A stretch of DNA of 64,000 nt from Chionis minor (GCA_013398295.1 VZSF01010132.1:784307-848306); one strand, 5' to 3'. Shown: positions 10,701 through 23,589, numbered from the stretch's first letter. A program made the numbers and translations. Notes: generated by a model not told the origin, from the letters alone.

Positions 10701-13700
10701 GTATGTGTAAATGTGCCTGGGGGAAAAACACCCCAACAGGCAAGTTAATATATACCTTTTGAGCATAACCAAGAGCTGCTGGGGTTGCAGACTCCGGAAC
10801 GGTGCTGACCAGGTCTGCTTCCACGGGTGCTTCAATAGCAAGCTGCTGCCCGCATCTCCTCCTGACGGAATACACCATCTGACCTAGGAGCAGCAAGAAG
10901 TGTTTTTCCTGGCATGCATAATTCAGATTTTCTCTCAGTTTGCCATACAGATTTCTGTGGCAAGTCGCAGGCATACAAGTCAGTGAGAAAAGCTCCAGAA
11001 CTAATAATGCACTCATTCACATACGGTCATTTTTTATTTCCTTCCATGACATCATATTCCAACACTCACATTCGTATCACCACACAGAGAATTAAAATCC
11101 TGTTTGCCCTAATCTGATAACTAAACATCCTGTGGATGTTACAAAATGTATTTACAGGAGGAAAGAAGAATAAGAAATTACACTTGCGTGTTGGTAACAT
11201 GCACATTCTATTTTTAGGCTGGTTTCTCCAGCAAAGTTTGTGCAATCCTGCTGTCTGCGTCTGCCCACTTACTAACTTTGAATCAGTTGGCAAAATTCAC
11301 CCCAAATTTCATAAGGAGATAAGAGGATAAGAAGCCTCAGAAGCTTTTAAGGCCCTAAAATATTTGCAACATGGCAGGGAACTGGAGGTATTGTGGTGGG
11401 ATGAGGCACAGCAAAGTGGCAGTACTAAGGAATGTAAGAAGTGAGGGTATTGAAGGATAAGAGGATAATGAAAAAAAGGGCATGTGGGATGAAACTGGCT
11501 TTGTAAGAGTAGGGAACTGTATTGGATCAATAGATGGCATGTCTGTAGAAAGCAAAGAAGAGCTTGTTTGCTAGGTGAGAGTGTCCTGGCTAGTATCTTG
11601 TCACTAAGACAATTTTTGACATCTTCTACTGAAATAATAATAAAAACTTAAGATGGACAACCTCAAGTAGGTGGATAATGCATAGAGTTACATGTTGTAT
11701 TAAAAGCATCTTCCTGAAATCATAGAATCACATCACTGGGGTTGGAAGGGACCTCTGGAGATCACCTGGTCCAACCCGCTTGCCAGAGCAGGTCCACCTA
11801 CAGCAGGTGGCACAGGATGGCGTCCAGGTGGGTTCAGAATGTCTCCGGATTTGGAGACTCCACCACCTCTCTGGGCAGCCTGTGCCAGTGCTTTGCCACC
11901 CTCAAAGCCAAGAAGTTCCTCCTCATGTTGAGATGGAACTTCCTATATTCGAGTTTATACCCATTGCCCCTTGTCCTGTCACTGGGGACCACTGAAAAAA
12001 GACTGGCCCCCTCCTCCCAGCTTTAAGTATGTATAAACATTGATGAGATCCTCCCCTCAGTCTGCTCTTCTCCAGACTGAAAAGACCCAACTCCCTCAGC
12101 CTTTCATTATAAGAAAGATGCTCCAGCCCCCTAATCATCTTCGTGGCCCTTCACTGCACCCTCTCCAGCAGTTCCCTGTCCCTCTTAAACTGGGGAGCCC
12201 GGAACTGGACACAGGACTCCACATGTGGCCTCACCAGGGCAGAGTAAAGGGGGAGGATGACCTCCCTCCACCTGCAAGAAATCACCCTTTCTTGCCAAGA
12301 AAACGCCAAGATAAAGTTGCTTTGCAGATCCTATTTCATATGTAAATAATTTTTAAAAAGTTTTCCAAGAACAAATAAAGTTCCTTTCTTATGTGTCTCA
12401 CTTTTAAGGGACATTTCTTCTACCTTAATCATGGTTGTGGCTCTTTTCATCCCCTCGATAGGAGGGCCTGACTGTGGCCATATACACAGCCAGGAACAGG
12501 AAGGTGATGCTACGTGCTCCTCCTGGTGAGTTTTATCTCCTCAAAAATTGTGCCAGCCTGTTCTGTCCCAGCCCCACTCTGCAAGCTCACATTCCATGGT
12601 ACCCCTTCTGTGATCCCAGATCCATTCCAGAGTCATTGTTCTCCAGGATAACTTCTCCCAGGATGGGGAGGGGCTTAGTACATTGTATCTTCTTACCTTC
12701 AAAAATACTGTCTGGTCTTGCGAAATAAACATATTCAAAGATGCAGAACGCTGAGGGATCTCCTTCGGGTCTCGGTACAACATCCAGTGTCTGAACATCA
12801 TATCTGGATATTTTCACAATCTCTCCAGGAAGGACCTCTCGATAGTACCTTGAAAGAGAAATACACGGCATTTAGAGAAGTCCTGAACCTGGATGATAGT
12901 TTCAAAATACAAACAAGATTCAACTGCCAGGAAAAATGCTTTTGAACACCCTAACACAACAGTTTGCTTCTAACTTAGGATTTGACCTGGAGGGTTTTAA
13001 GACCAACACACTAAGACAAGTGATCCTTACTAAAACATTCTGAATTAATGACTGAAAGCAGTAAATTAACACTTAGTACCAGAGAATTATGGTATTCTTC
13101 CTATATGTGAGATGTACAGTGCTTGGTCTGGTACAGGCTTAACTGAGATTAAATACTCCTGAATCAGTTAGTCCTAGATTAATACTAGAGAACTAGTGAA
13201 GCTAGTAAACATAATAATGCAATATAAAAAAACGTCATCAACAATAAAGATGGTAACCAAAATAATCCTGGCCCACAAGCCAAGATCTAGAGAAATATCT
13301 CTGTAGTGATAACAGGCAGCAGCTATCTCGGAATACAGTAAAACTGACTGGAAATATACATTCCAATTCTATCTGAAGAAATATGGAATACTATTAGGTT
13401 TATTATAACCTTATGAAACATTTTTCTAGATCCTTTAGTGAGTCCTCAGTGGCTATTCTAGCACTTTCAGTGTGAATCCATCACAATATTGAAGTGTTCT
13501 GTAGATGTAAATCAGAGGTGTGTCAATTTGTGTATATTTGCTGGGGATATACTAGCATTAGCAGGCATCAGCACCGGCTACAGCAGAACTTCAAAATTCC
13601 TTTTTAAGAACCCCCCCAGCCTCAGCTAATGGGCCTACATAGTAAGCATAGTAAGGGGATGTTGAACGAGTTTCAGAAAACTATTATTCTTATCCATACA

Positions 13701-16700
13701 TAAAATAAATTGTGTCAAGAAAGGCCCTGTTACCAACAGCCAACGCAGATCCTACACAGATAGGGTAGAAGTTACAGCAAAAGAACACAGAACGCCACAC
13801 CTACAATAAACCCCTATGGAATGGAATAAAAGACTACTAAAGTACAATCACCTTGTTTCCTGGCTTTGCTTTACATTCCTTTTTATTCAGTGGTTGCGTT
13901 CTTAATGCAGTTTTGCACTGTTCTTTATTTGAAGAGGATCCAGCTTTACTTACTAGTCAAGTCACCAAATGCACATTTTTACAATGTCTGATTAGGAAAT
14001 TAAATATAGTTCCTCATAATCTTTCTTACTTTAATTATGTTCCTAGTTCACAATTGCCTTCCACTCCAAACTTCTGAAGATAAATTTGGGGTCTCCCAAG
14101 GAGCCTGTTGCCCTTCTCTTTTTGTCCAGAGAAATATCACACCTTTATTTTCAGCGTACCTGAGCTAGAGAGGTAACATGAATGTCCTCTCATGCTTTGG
14201 CTCTGATGGGTGTTTGCACACATGGAAATAGTTTCAGGTTCCTGGCACTTATTTTCAAACAAGGAGCCTGGCTCGTCAGACAGCATATGCTACACCTGGG
14301 GTCAGTCCAGCCTGCGAGCTACCAATGTAACCCTTCTGTAGTTGAAGATTTATTTTGTATTACAACAATTCTGTGGCAAACTAGGGTAAAATTAAAAAGT
14401 TATATGGATAACCAGGTTTAATGTAACAAGTAAGAGGCATTTACTTTACAACAGTAAAGTTATCTTTACCGTTACTTTCTGAACACATTAATTCTTCTTT
14501 TACATTAATCTCTTCATGAAAATAAACTGGAAAAAGGAGGAGTGGCAAAAAAAAAACCAACACCCTCCAAACAATCTAATCTTTGATGTCTTTCACGTTG
14601 TTGTACATTAGGATATTTAGCAATTTGAGGTTTAATGTTTAATCACTGCCTGAGGAGAGCTTTCAGATCAAGTAAGAATCAGGGCACTTACTCTGCACCG
14701 ATAGACAAAAAGCTACAGGATTCAGAGGAGACTACCCATCCTTCTGTTTCACTGTTATCTTTTCCTGAAATGAAAGATTTCAGTTAGAGTCCACAATTCT
14801 TGCTACCATTACCCCCCTCCCCAATTGCATTTCTACTGCAGTATCCGGCTTGTTATGGGTTAGCTTGCCAAGTGCATAATTAAAGACTGGTGTAATTTCT
14901 AACTAAAAGGTATAGCATTCCAAATGTTCTGCAGTATTACTAAAAAAAACCCCAAACAAAGAACATAAACATCATAAACCTGTTCTAGGCAGAGAAGTAA
15001 CAGCATCATATTCACAGATCATGAAGGGAGACAATTCAGGCAACTACCTTTGTTATCTCTGCACTATTTCAAACTTTTCCAATTCTAGTTCAGTGACTTT
15101 AGATACACATAATTACTTCGCTCGCACAAGATACTCCTGATTCTTCCTATGCTAAATGTGTTGATAGATAGATCCGTTTGGTTACAATGGATGCTGGATT
15201 GAACTCCAATAAGGAGAGTTTTTAGAGATAGGCACAGGAAAGATTGAATTGTGTAACATACAGTGGGAACGTTTGTATGCTTTAAAAAAATGTTGATAAT
15301 TTTTCTTGTGGTTAAAATTACCAGGTTTTGTGAAGATACAAAAGCATTTACTACTTTGCCTTTGAATGATTTTACTGTTATACAAATGAACAGATTTTAA
15401 TCTCACTTCATGGAAAATGTTGATTTGCAGGCTAAACAAGAATACAACAGATTTTTCCCATATATTGATTGCATAGTGTTCTATTACCATACGATGTGTG
15501 ACTGGGACCGCTTGGAATTTAGAAATACATTGCCGGTAATCCAGCACTTTTCTGCCACCTTACTACAGAAGAAAGGAAGAAACCAGACTTGTTTCCAGAC
15601 TGGACCTGAGCAACTGGCTCTAGGTGACCCTGCTTGAGCAGAGGATTTGGACCAGATGACTTTTGGACGTTCCTTCCAACCCAAACCATTCTGTGATTCT
15701 GTTCATCCCTGCTTTCCTCTTAAGGTAATAAGATGTTATTTAACTTTTCACAAATACTCTATTACAGCTGGGCTGCCCAATTCTGACACTGCTATCAGGC
15801 AACTAGGATTGCCTTTTGCTGGGAACAGAAAAGATGCTTGCAGACTTCCTACAAATTATTTTTTCCTCACCAACATTTTTTTTTGTTTTGAATTTTCAAA
15901 AGTCAGTTTGGTATCACATATTCCTACTTACACCTCAGTAAGTGTAGCGTCAATTACTTATATCAGTGATTTCAGGCACAAACTACATATATACATATAT
16001 ACATGTGTGTATATGAATATATATGTATGGTTTACCTTTTCCATTCATGTCCCCTACTGGAATAAGGCGACCAATGCAGAGTGGGCGATTCCCATATGGA
16101 TCACGTACTGCATAGATTATGTCTTTATGCATAATTAGCAATGAATACGAAGTTGGAGTTTCATTCATTAAATTTTTTATTCTGAAATGAGACATAGGTG
16201 AACATAATCGTGTGCCACACAAACAGCCGTGTGCATTTACAGCTGCATATCACGCTGAGATTAGACTGCTCTGCTCGATTCTGAACCCCATCCTCCTCAC
16301 CTCGCTACCCAGTCGGCTGTATCATCGTTTTCTAGAGGAGGCGTGAAAGCCAGCAGCTGGGTGATCAGTTCACTGTCAGAACTGGTGGACAGTCCTACAC
16401 CATGCCGCATAAGCTGTTAAGGCACCAAAAAAAATATAATGTTACCAACATGAAAAGCAATTCCCACATAACACTGCTCAGATTTTAATTGAACACCACC
16501 TTTGTGCAATGCCCAAATGTTTTAAAACACATCAGTGTTTCAAGTGATTCAGATCATAATAATGTCAAATTTCTTCCAACAAACAAAATACGTAAGAGCT
16601 GGTACAATCATCTATGCCTGGTACTACATTTCTCCCTTTGCATTTCATTCTTTTGCCTCATATGCAACCAAAATTAATACCAACAATATTCATGGCATAA

Positions 16701-19700
16701 GTTCACGTTTGGGCCATTTGATCAGCTTTGTGCTTCTGCTTGCTCTGGGAAGAGAGGTAAAATATACAAGGGAAAATATGAAATTACCTATAGCAGATAT
16801 AGAAAGAGATTATCAAGGCAGAATGGTGGTTTGGGCACAAAGCAACAACAAAAAAAAAGAGGTGTGAAGGAAAGAAGAGTGCGATTAGAAATCTGAAAGC
16901 CCACAACATAAAAGTGTGCTAGACCAGGTCAGTCAAATTGTTCTCTCTTGGTGTATTTATGCTTCTAAGGAAGAAGAGAATCTGCAGCGTATCTAGCCAA
17001 ATATTACAACTCATTCAATGCTATATGCGTTACAGTTCCTAATTTTTATCTTTAGAAATCATTTAACATCTTGTGTAACTTTGATTCTCCACTTTCTACC
17101 TATGTTTCCTCATAGCTGTTTTTTCTCCCACCCATTCATACACTTGTAGCTCCGATTAAAGACAGGTTAGGTTCCTTTGGGCATGCCGTACATTTGCCTC
17201 GCTTCAATGTAATAGTATGTCCTCTCGCTTTTGGATGGAACATGTTATAGAAGAGATTTCACAATGAAACATCTGCTAAATTTTAATTTCTTTCTTTAAC
17301 AAGTACCCTTCTAGCCAAACACACTATAAAATTTGGCATTTGTTGGTTTATGTCCTGACAGTGCTCACGATTAATTGTGCAAGCCAGAAATACAGATAAA
17401 GACAATATTCCAAATCGGATATTTCATATTACTATTACCTCACTTTATTATGCCTCTCCTAACTCTAAGCATGTGATTTGCTCCTTCTAGCAGGAGCAAA
17501 GGTGGCACAGCGGAGCAGAGCTTCAAGCCAACCTACCTTTTGTTATGGCTGAGTTAGTTTTCTCACTTGATCAACAGGAATGCAAGTATCAGTCTAGAGG
17601 ACTGGTGAATTATTCCCTGGAACAGTTACAAATGTCTCCCCTCCCCAGGATTTTTTCCCCCAAAATGATCTATTTTGATTACGGTGCTCTTTCACTACCC
17701 CGAGTAGTTTGATATTAAGGAAGAGTCATAGCAAACTTATTGCTCATTGCTGCCTCATGCTCCGAAAGGAACGACATCAGAGCCTCGCAAAGGAGATACT
17801 GACCTTCCTCCTGAGTCGTACAGCGTTTGTTAGCTCCCCGTTGTGCGCCACAGCGATCTTCCCGTGCAGAGTCTCTACAACAAAAGGCTGGCAGTTCTGC
17901 AGCTCAGAAATACCCGAAGTGGAGTACCTTGTGTGCCCAATACCGAGGTTTGAAACGTACAGCTTCTTCAGGCTGTCTGCGTTGAAGACATGATTTATAA
18001 GACCCATTCCCTTTAGGAGAAATAGAAAAAAAAAGTTCTGTTTGGTTTTGTTTTCCTGGCAACTTCCTCATTTCTCATTATGTTTGTTTTTGGTACAGCA
18101 TCAATACAAGCAACTTGAAGAGAAAGGCAAATAACCTGGAAGACACAGGAAAGAAAGAAGCTGAGTAGGTTTCACAGTGATATATCAGATCCCATTACTC
18201 CTGTTTTTAAATAAAGCAACGTATATTCTTGCGCTGAGGATGTTCACTGGATAATCTATTCCCTCGCTGAAAATACATCTTCCAGAAAACACTACCAAAA
18301 CTGTTGTGTTGTTTAAAAACACCAAAAAAAAAGACTGCCAGAGGACAGGCAAAGAAGAAAAAAGTTCCAAGAAGAAAATTCTTTGTAGGGAATACCTTTT
18401 ACAAGTTAGCAGTATATTGGATTTACTTTTATACTTGGTCTACGGTAATGTTTATTAGATTCCACTGTCATTCTTGCCAATGTCAGAGGCAAAGCTTTTT
18501 CCAAGAGGTTCTATCGTTTACTTAAAGCAAACTTTTCATGTAGCCAGGTTGCATTCTATCTAAAGCAGAAATGCATCAACACTTTAGTCAGCCGTCAGGA
18601 GCTTCTTTTGGCAACAAGCTCTACGTGGAGACAATTTAGTGGCAAGAATAGTCTGAAAAAACTGCACAGAGAGTAGAAATTAAGACTGGATTCCAGGCCC
18701 TCTGACAAGCTCCTGCTTCTGCCGCTGCTTGTGGGAAATATTTACATCCTGCTACGCTCGGTTTGCCTGTCCCGCATGGCAGTTGTGATACACACGATAG
18801 CACACGTGGTAACGCTCCTCTGGGACCTTCAAAGACACACAGGAGAGGTCTGAAGCTGTGAATGGTTCGTAACCTGGGCTGTAGGTACAAGAGAGTGGGG
18901 TGGGACAGGAAGGATGGGACTTGGTTGAACCATTTCCAGAGCTCAACCAAGAGAGCCTAAAGAAAGCTCAGCTTTAGGGCATTTTCTGCTGTGACTGCTA
19001 CAGAGTCAGGATACCAAGAGGCTGTGGTTGCACATGTGGTTTTAGGGTACTTCCGATCACGTTCAAAAGTTACTGCCCCAAACAGTCAAACTGGTATGAG
19101 TTTGCTTTAATTGGTCAGCAAACTGTGCCAGATGGACTATCATCCGTTGTCTCACCGATGACACACAGCCGGCCTGGAGCCTACGTGATGTGCTCATGTA
19201 TGTGCAGAAGTGCACCCCTGCACTCTTACCGTACTTCGGCCAACTTTATCCTAACAGCAGATCTGGCAGTTCACAGGTCCAGTATTAGTGGATGTGGCTG
19301 CGTTAAGCATTGCAATAGCATAAACAAGCAGTGTTGTTTTAAAACAGATTTGGTTACACAAGTACATAATCTTATAAGTGCAGTCTGAAACATTCCCGTG
19401 GTTGAGACTGCACTGGTGTGGGATGGCGAATGTGAATTGCACCAGTATAAAAAGTTCCCAATGAAGACAATCTTATGGCTGTATTATACAGGGCCTGGTA
19501 CCTGTCAGAATACAATAATGGTCTGATGAATAGCTACTTTAATACATTTTTCTGCATATCCAAGTGTGAAACAGCAGGCAAAGTCTCTCCTGCTAGCATC
19601 TCTATGTCTATACAAGAGATGGAAGTTTTTCCACATCCTGAGGTAACAGAGTTACAACAGTAATGTTTTGTTATACAAATCTATCTGAAAGGCTCTGACA

Positions 19701-21555
19701 GACAAATCGGGGTGAGTCTTTCTGGGAGAATTTAAACAAAGGATTAATAGCCTTTGTCAAGGGCTATTAATCCATGGCCAAAGGCTGGCAACTACCGGAA
19801 GGGAACACACATACCCATGCCTTAGGTGTTCCAGTTCACACCCTAATACATGTATTGCCTTAAAACTGTTGACAAAGGTGAGTGTGCATGGAAGCACTGG
19901 GTAGTAAATCAATGCAGTAGAAGCAGGTACCTTTTCCATCCTGTTGCCTCTGCTGCGAAGAAAAGTCAACCAGAGTTTGGAGGACAGATGAATACAGTAG
20001 CATCTTGGCTGCTGACATTTTTATGGACTAGTTTACAAGTCAGAGTCCTAAATATATTTTCACCAGTGTAACGGACCCAGGTGTTTGTTACATTAGCACC
20101 AACTCCAGGATTAAACAAGTCATATAAATTGTACTCCACAGGCTCTTTATTACACTATGGTTATTCCAGTTTTTAAAAGTGCTGTAGCTGAGAAACATAT
20201 TTCAACGATAAAAGAAACCATCACATGCTCTGCAACTCTTAAAATATCAAAGCTGATATGATGAGATAGTCAATTAAATTCTTAGCATGACAGCTGAGTA
20301 TTGCAGTAACATGTAAACATGACAAATTGTGATATCACCTGCTGGACGTTCATTCTGAGAAGCTGTTTTTACTATGGGATGTACACAGCAACCCACTTTA
20401 AATAAAGGAGGCTGGAATTCCTGTAAACCTTAAGGAAAGCCGAAACCCAAGCAGGAGCAGGAATGAAGCACAGATAACACGGTGCTGAAGTCCAGAAAAG
20501 CTGCATTTAAGAGAAAGAGAGAGAGACAGAGACAGAGAGAGAGACAGAGAGAGAGACAGAGAGAGAGAGTGTGTGTGCGCGCGTGTGTGTGAGACAAGAT
20601 TTTGCATGAGGCATTGAGCAGTCATGCACAGATACGCATACTGCTGCAGCAAAGCAGTTCTTACTCTTGGACTCATTTGAACAGCTTAATTCATCTTTTT
20701 CAGAGACCTCTGAACATGAAGACAAACTGCTTTCTGATTGCAGTCAGAGAACACACATCAAGAATTGCCCCATGGTTATTTTGCTGATATAGTTTTATTT
20801 CCTGCTTTTCCTGATTTTCTTCCTTCCTGCTCTTCTTTCTTTCTCTGCTATTACAGGATGGAAGAGGATGATGATTTTTTTTTTTCTTTTTTCTGACCAC
20901 TGTTCAATACAGAACGACCAGAAATATCCCCAGAGCGTGCAGGTATTCTCCTGGTACAATACTTTCAAGGCTATGGCCATTTTATGTCTTTTAACAACCC
21001 GGGGGATTCTCTCAGCTCCAGAAAGACTCTGTGACCTTCTCAGGCCTCCATTCAACCTTTTATTCTGTTTATTTTTACCTATGGGTAAAGTAGTGGCTGC
21101 CACTTCCTTGAGTCTCACAAAGGCAAGAATTAGCCATCCATTTGCTTGCTGTGCATAGCCTGTAGTATTTCTTTCCTCCTGATCTCAAGTTGCATCGGTG
21201 CTCCCAGTTAACACCTTAGGTGCGGGGTGACATCAATAGCCTGATGGGGACACTTCTGTGTGTCTGCCACCATGTGCAAGGACACACCCAGCAGGATCAT
21301 GCTGGCATATTTTTTTAAAGCACTTCAGACAGAAATTGCACGAGGAACAGAATTACATGCTATCACTGACAAAACCAAAACAGTCCATCAAAACATGTTC
21401 CTTTCTCTCTAATTATTCCGTTTCCTAGCTGGAACAAACTTTCAGGGATCTCAGTTAGGCATCTACAAAACATTCATTTACACTTTACCTTGTGCACTTT
21501 GAATGCCTGGGATGATTCTCCATCGCTTGTCACAATTCCAGCACTCTCCTGGCCC
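7602..21555 (-). CDS. PPAT: PPAT, glutamine PRPP amidotransferase (exons 2-11; exon 1 missing)
   Basis: PPAT makes 5-phosphoribosylamine from PRPP and glutamine, the committed step of de novo purine synthesis in the cytosol. Ten minus-strand exons join in phase and total 1405 coding nt. With an exon 1 of about 128 nt this gives the family length of about 510 residues. The Ntn-type glutaminase half is shown by [38 protein letters not shown] and [14 protein letters not shown]. The phosphoribosyltransferase half has the PRPP loop [13 protein letters not shown]. The 4Fe-4S ligand cysteines are present in [25 protein letters not shown] and GHCTACLTG. Exon 1, with the propeptide and the catalytic Cys exposed by its removal, is absent from readable sequence and probably falls in the gap at 55249. 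The gene would then span nearly 48 kb and share a promoter with PAICS. Confidence 0.97.
7778..9190 (-). other. PPAT: PPAT intron 10
   Basis: Non-coding unique sequence, AT-rich. The 64-residue open frame at 8462-8656 has no family resemblance and no usable splice context. Confidence 0.7.
9191..9311 (-). CDS. PPAT: PPAT exon 10
   Basis: 121 nt; acceptor attcag, donor TATAG|gtaaat (ends phase 1). It encodes [19 protein letters not shown] and [14 protein letters not shown]. The Cys in PCYMGIN is a predicted Fe-S ligand. Confidence 0.97.
9510..9997 (-). mobile_element. CR1 LINE fragment in PPAT intron 9
   Basis: The plus strand starts with the CR1 3' signature tcatagaattgggtgggaag and runs through ggcaacctgggccggtgtct to ctggggatgcagcccaggat. 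At about 9840 the text jumps from the 'actgagaggctgtactc' region to 'aacaggtccatgtc', skipping the segment present in the 28 kb copy. This marks an internal deletion. Confidence 0.88.
10219..10440 (-). CDS. PPAT: PPAT exon 9 (PRPP-binding loop)
   Basis: 222 nt, phase 0 to 0; acceptor tttacag, donor AAAGAG|gtaagt. It encodes [20 protein letters not shown] and the PRPP loop [15 protein letters not shown], whose adjacent acidic residues define the PRTase family. Confidence 0.98.
10756..10883 (-). CDS. PPAT: PPAT exon 8
   Basis: 128 nt; acceptor ctcctag, donor CAAAAG|gtatat. It encodes [20 protein letters not shown] and [20 protein letters not shown], the start of the phosphoribosyltransferase fold. 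Confidence 0.96.
10884..11718 (-). other. PPAT: PPAT intron 7, proximal unique part
   Basis: Non-coding; it lies between exon 8 and the CR1 at 11719. Short open frames only, with no recognised motif. Confidence 0.65.
11719..12275 (-). mobile_element. CR1 LINE fragment in PPAT intron 7
   Basis: It begins atcatagaatcacatcactg and continues with gttggaagggacctctggag, agcctttcattataagaaag and ggacacaggactccacatgt. This is a long, fairly well preserved reverse-oriented CR1 tail of the same subfamily as the 4082 copy. Confidence 0.9.
12697..12848 (-). CDS. PPAT: PPAT exon 7
   Basis: 152 nt; acceptor tttcaag, donor TGAAG|gtaaga (ends phase 1). It encodes [20 protein letters not shown] and [13 protein letters not shown]. 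The Cys of CIFEY corresponds to an iron-sulfur ligand of the PPAT family. Confidence 0.97.
12849..14691 (-). other. PPAT: PPAT intron 6
   Basis: Non-coding unique sequence without a recognised repeat or conserved open frame. Confidence 0.65.
14692..14764 (-). CDS. PPAT: PPAT exon 6
   Basis: 73 nt; acceptor atttcag, donor GCAGA|gtaagt (ends phase 2). It encodes [20 protein letters not shown], then IGA. The codon split across the next junction reads GAG (Glu) ahead of YYREVLPGE. Confidence 0.95.
15605..15702 (+). mobile_element. CR1 LINE 3' end
   Basis: Sense-oriented CR1 terminus: cttccaacccaaaccattct followed by gtgattctg, the 8-bp-type 3' repeat. Only the tail is present. Confidence 0.8.
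15984..16030. repeat. TA/TG-rich microsatellite
   Basis: Alternating catatatacatatatacatg and gtatatgaatatatatgtat. It ends a few bases from the exon 5 donor of PPAT (16036), so length changes here would be close to a splice site. Confidence 0.8.
16036..16181 (-). CDS. PPAT: PPAT exon 5
   Basis: 146 nt; acceptor atttcag, donor GAAAAG|gtaaac (ends phase 1). It encodes [15 protein letters not shown] and then [20 protein letters not shown], a hallmark of class II glutamine amidotransferases. Confidence 0.97.
16301..16413 (-). CDS. PPAT: PPAT exon 4
   Basis: 113 nt; acceptor ttaacag, donor GCGAG|gtgagg (ends phase 2). It encodes [20 protein letters not shown] and ends DDTADWVAR. Confidence 0.96.
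16414..17803 (-). other. PPAT: PPAT intron 3
   Basis: Non-coding unique sequence; no repeat or conserved frame recognised. Confidence 0.65.
17804..18010 (-). CDS. PPAT: PPAT exon 3
   Basis: 207 nt, phase 0 to 0; acceptor cctaaag, donor AGGAAG|gtcagt. It encodes GMGLINHVF, the conserved [12 protein letters not shown] and [12 protein letters not shown], ending RLRRK. These are glutaminase-domain active-site neighbourhood motifs. Confidence 0.97.
19736..19773. repeat. Overlapping inverted repeats (two alternative hairpins)
   Basis: GGATTAATAGCC (19741-19752) is perfectly complementary to GGCTATTAATCC (19762-19773) across a 9-nt loop. ACAAAGG (19736-19742) also pairs with CCTTTGT (19751-19757). 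The two pairings exclude each other. Confidence 0.6.
20511..20591. repeat. (GAGACA)n/(GT)n compound microsatellite
   Basis: Runs of gagagacagagacagagaga followed by gtgtgtgcgcgcgtgtgtgt. It explains the serine/leucine-rich minus-strand open frames here, which are not genes. Confidence 0.9.
21489..21555 (-). CDS. PPAT: PPAT exon 2
   Basis: 67 nt; acceptor ccgtag, donor CACAAG|gtaaag. It begins one base into the R codon that completes the conserved GLQHR-GQESAG junction, then encodes [12 protein letters not shown] up to FKVHK (residues about 43-65). The phase-2 start requires an exon 1 ending in CG. Confidence 0.95.
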
Positions 21556-23589
21556 CTACGGACAAAATATAATCAACATCAAGCACTGAAATGCTTAGAA
21601 TGAAGTGCTTTAACATATAATGGATTGGTGTTTTTTCATCTGTTCTTTGCAACACGAAATTTTAATGCAAGCTTCTTTGTTGTTTTATTTTACAGGCTTG
21701 TAATCAAAACTGGTTTCTTGCCCATGTTATGCTTTATTTCAAAACAGTCACATAAGGTTTGTGCCTAAGCCCACTGAATTCAGCGGGAATCTTTCCACTA
21801 ATAAGCACTGGCTCAGGCTCTTACTGCAGTCCTATTTCAGTGTGGGCATAAAATAACAGCAGATGCCTAATCTCAAAAGCCACTTTGCAGTGATAGTCCA
21901 GGCTCCAGGAGTAGGCTCTATAGCTCTATTCTATTTCTGCTTTGGTTTAGAGAGGGTGTTAAAAAACTGATGGTTCTGCCTAAGTCAATGCATTGTCTCT
22001 TCCATGATCACCTATGCAGATGCTTTTGCATTCTTGCACTTGAGCAGTCAAACTAGCATTGACACCTCTAAAAGGTATATGGACCCTCCGATAAAAGAGC
22101 ACATAAAACTGATGTCGGGCATCGCAGCTTCTCGACGCAAGCAAAACAAGCCTGGTGTACAGTCACTGCAAATGGAAATACTTCTCTCACAGCACATCAG
22201 CCTCGGGCTGGCACTTGTGCTTTGTTGAGCAGAAGAGCTGGATCAGCTGAAACGGGAGAGTTTTCCCTCCCTGCTCCCTGTTCTCCCCAGCACACTGGCA
22301 GGGGCAGAACACTGCACAGCTGCCCGGGGCTTATAATTCAGTCCCTATCCGTTGGAAAGGTATGTTTTGCAGGCTGGAATTTTTGTGGGTAACAGTGCAG
22401 GCTGCTTGCTCTTCCTTTAAAAGGCTTCCTGGAATAAGGCAGAGCGTTATCTCTACCAAAACTGCTGCCATGCACCTACAGTGCCTGAACACTCGTAGGG
22501 ACTTTGGTGGGCTGGTAAACTCCTGTTTACTCTCATATATAATAATAACTGAAAAGCAAAGATGTTTTTCTTCAAAAAGGAAACACTTCGAACATTTTTA
22601 GAATGTTAGACGAAGATGCTGAGATGGTTAGACTGGTTTAACTCTGACTGGAGTCGCTGGAACTATGTAGTATATGCAACAATAAAACTGGGCACAAAAA
22701 ATCTACAGAATAGATGCTAATCTACAACTGACCGTGCTCATTATAAATTTTCTCCAGTTCCTAATATCCCTTTATTGATCACTAGCCTCAGCTGCAGGTA
22801 AAGCAAAATTTTAAAGAACACTGGCTTACAGAAAACCAAACCAAACAAACTTCACGCATATCTGAACAAATTTACCCTGTTACTGACACAGATCTTCGAG
22901 AGAAAAAGCAGAGATGAGGACATTCGTAAACCCACTTATTTTAACTCGGGAAGATGTTCCATCTATAACACAAAGACCGGTTGTAAAACTTAAGGGTTGA
23001 TGTACCACATTCAGCAACTTTAAATTCAAATGTTAATATTACAGACAATTTCCATTTAAACACTGACACTGTCCCTTTAAACATCAACAAAATCAATAGA
23101 GGGGAAGAGGGACGCAAACATCCTGGAGGAAAGGCCTTTGGATTACATCTGTCATCTAGCACCCAGGAAAGAAAAGGAAGCTCAGTTTCATTGCCACAAA
23201 GCTTACACAATTTTACCAATTTAGTGAGATTCTTAAGTATGCAAGCTTTATGAAAACATCACTAATAGCCAATGAATATTAGAGTTAAAAACGTGTATAC
23301 CCCACCACCAGTTCAAAGCCAAACACCAGGCGGAGAAGCAGAGGTAAAGCAGGACGATCCTATCGGCGTTCCCGATAGTATCAACTGTTGGAAGTTGTGT
23401 GGGGGGCTCAGCCCCCACTGTGCCCCCGCGGAGGCAGGAGCTGCCGCAAAGCCCACCCAGCAGCGGGCAGGCAGGAAGGGTTTGGGGGGAAGAGGGGGAT
23501 GAAGCTGTTTTGTGCTTTTTATTTTTTATTTTTAAAGGAACAGGATGGTATGACTCTGTCTTTTCCAGGAGCCCCTTTTTCCCCCGCAG
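21556..23589 (-). other. PPAT: PPAT intron 1, between exon 2 and the nested gene
   Basis: Mostly unique non-coding sequence. The segment 23280-23500 becomes GC-richer with several CpGs just before the first open frame of the nested plus-strand gene, and could hold its promoter or first exon. That is inference only. Confidence 0.45.

Larger units (their letters stand above)
14765..16035 (-). other. PPAT: PPAT intron 5
   Basis: Non-coding; contains a CR1 3' end at 15605-15702 and a TA/TG-rich microsatellite at 15984-16030 next to exon 5. Confidence 0.65.
18011..21488 (-). other. PPAT: PPAT intron 2
   Basis: Non-coding. Contains a purine/GT microsatellite at 20511-20591 and competing short inverted repeats at 19736-19773. 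No exon seen. Confidence 0.65.

Noticed and set aside
20398..20725. Ser/Leu-repeat open frames on the minus strand
   Set aside because: Translations of the GA/GT microsatellite.
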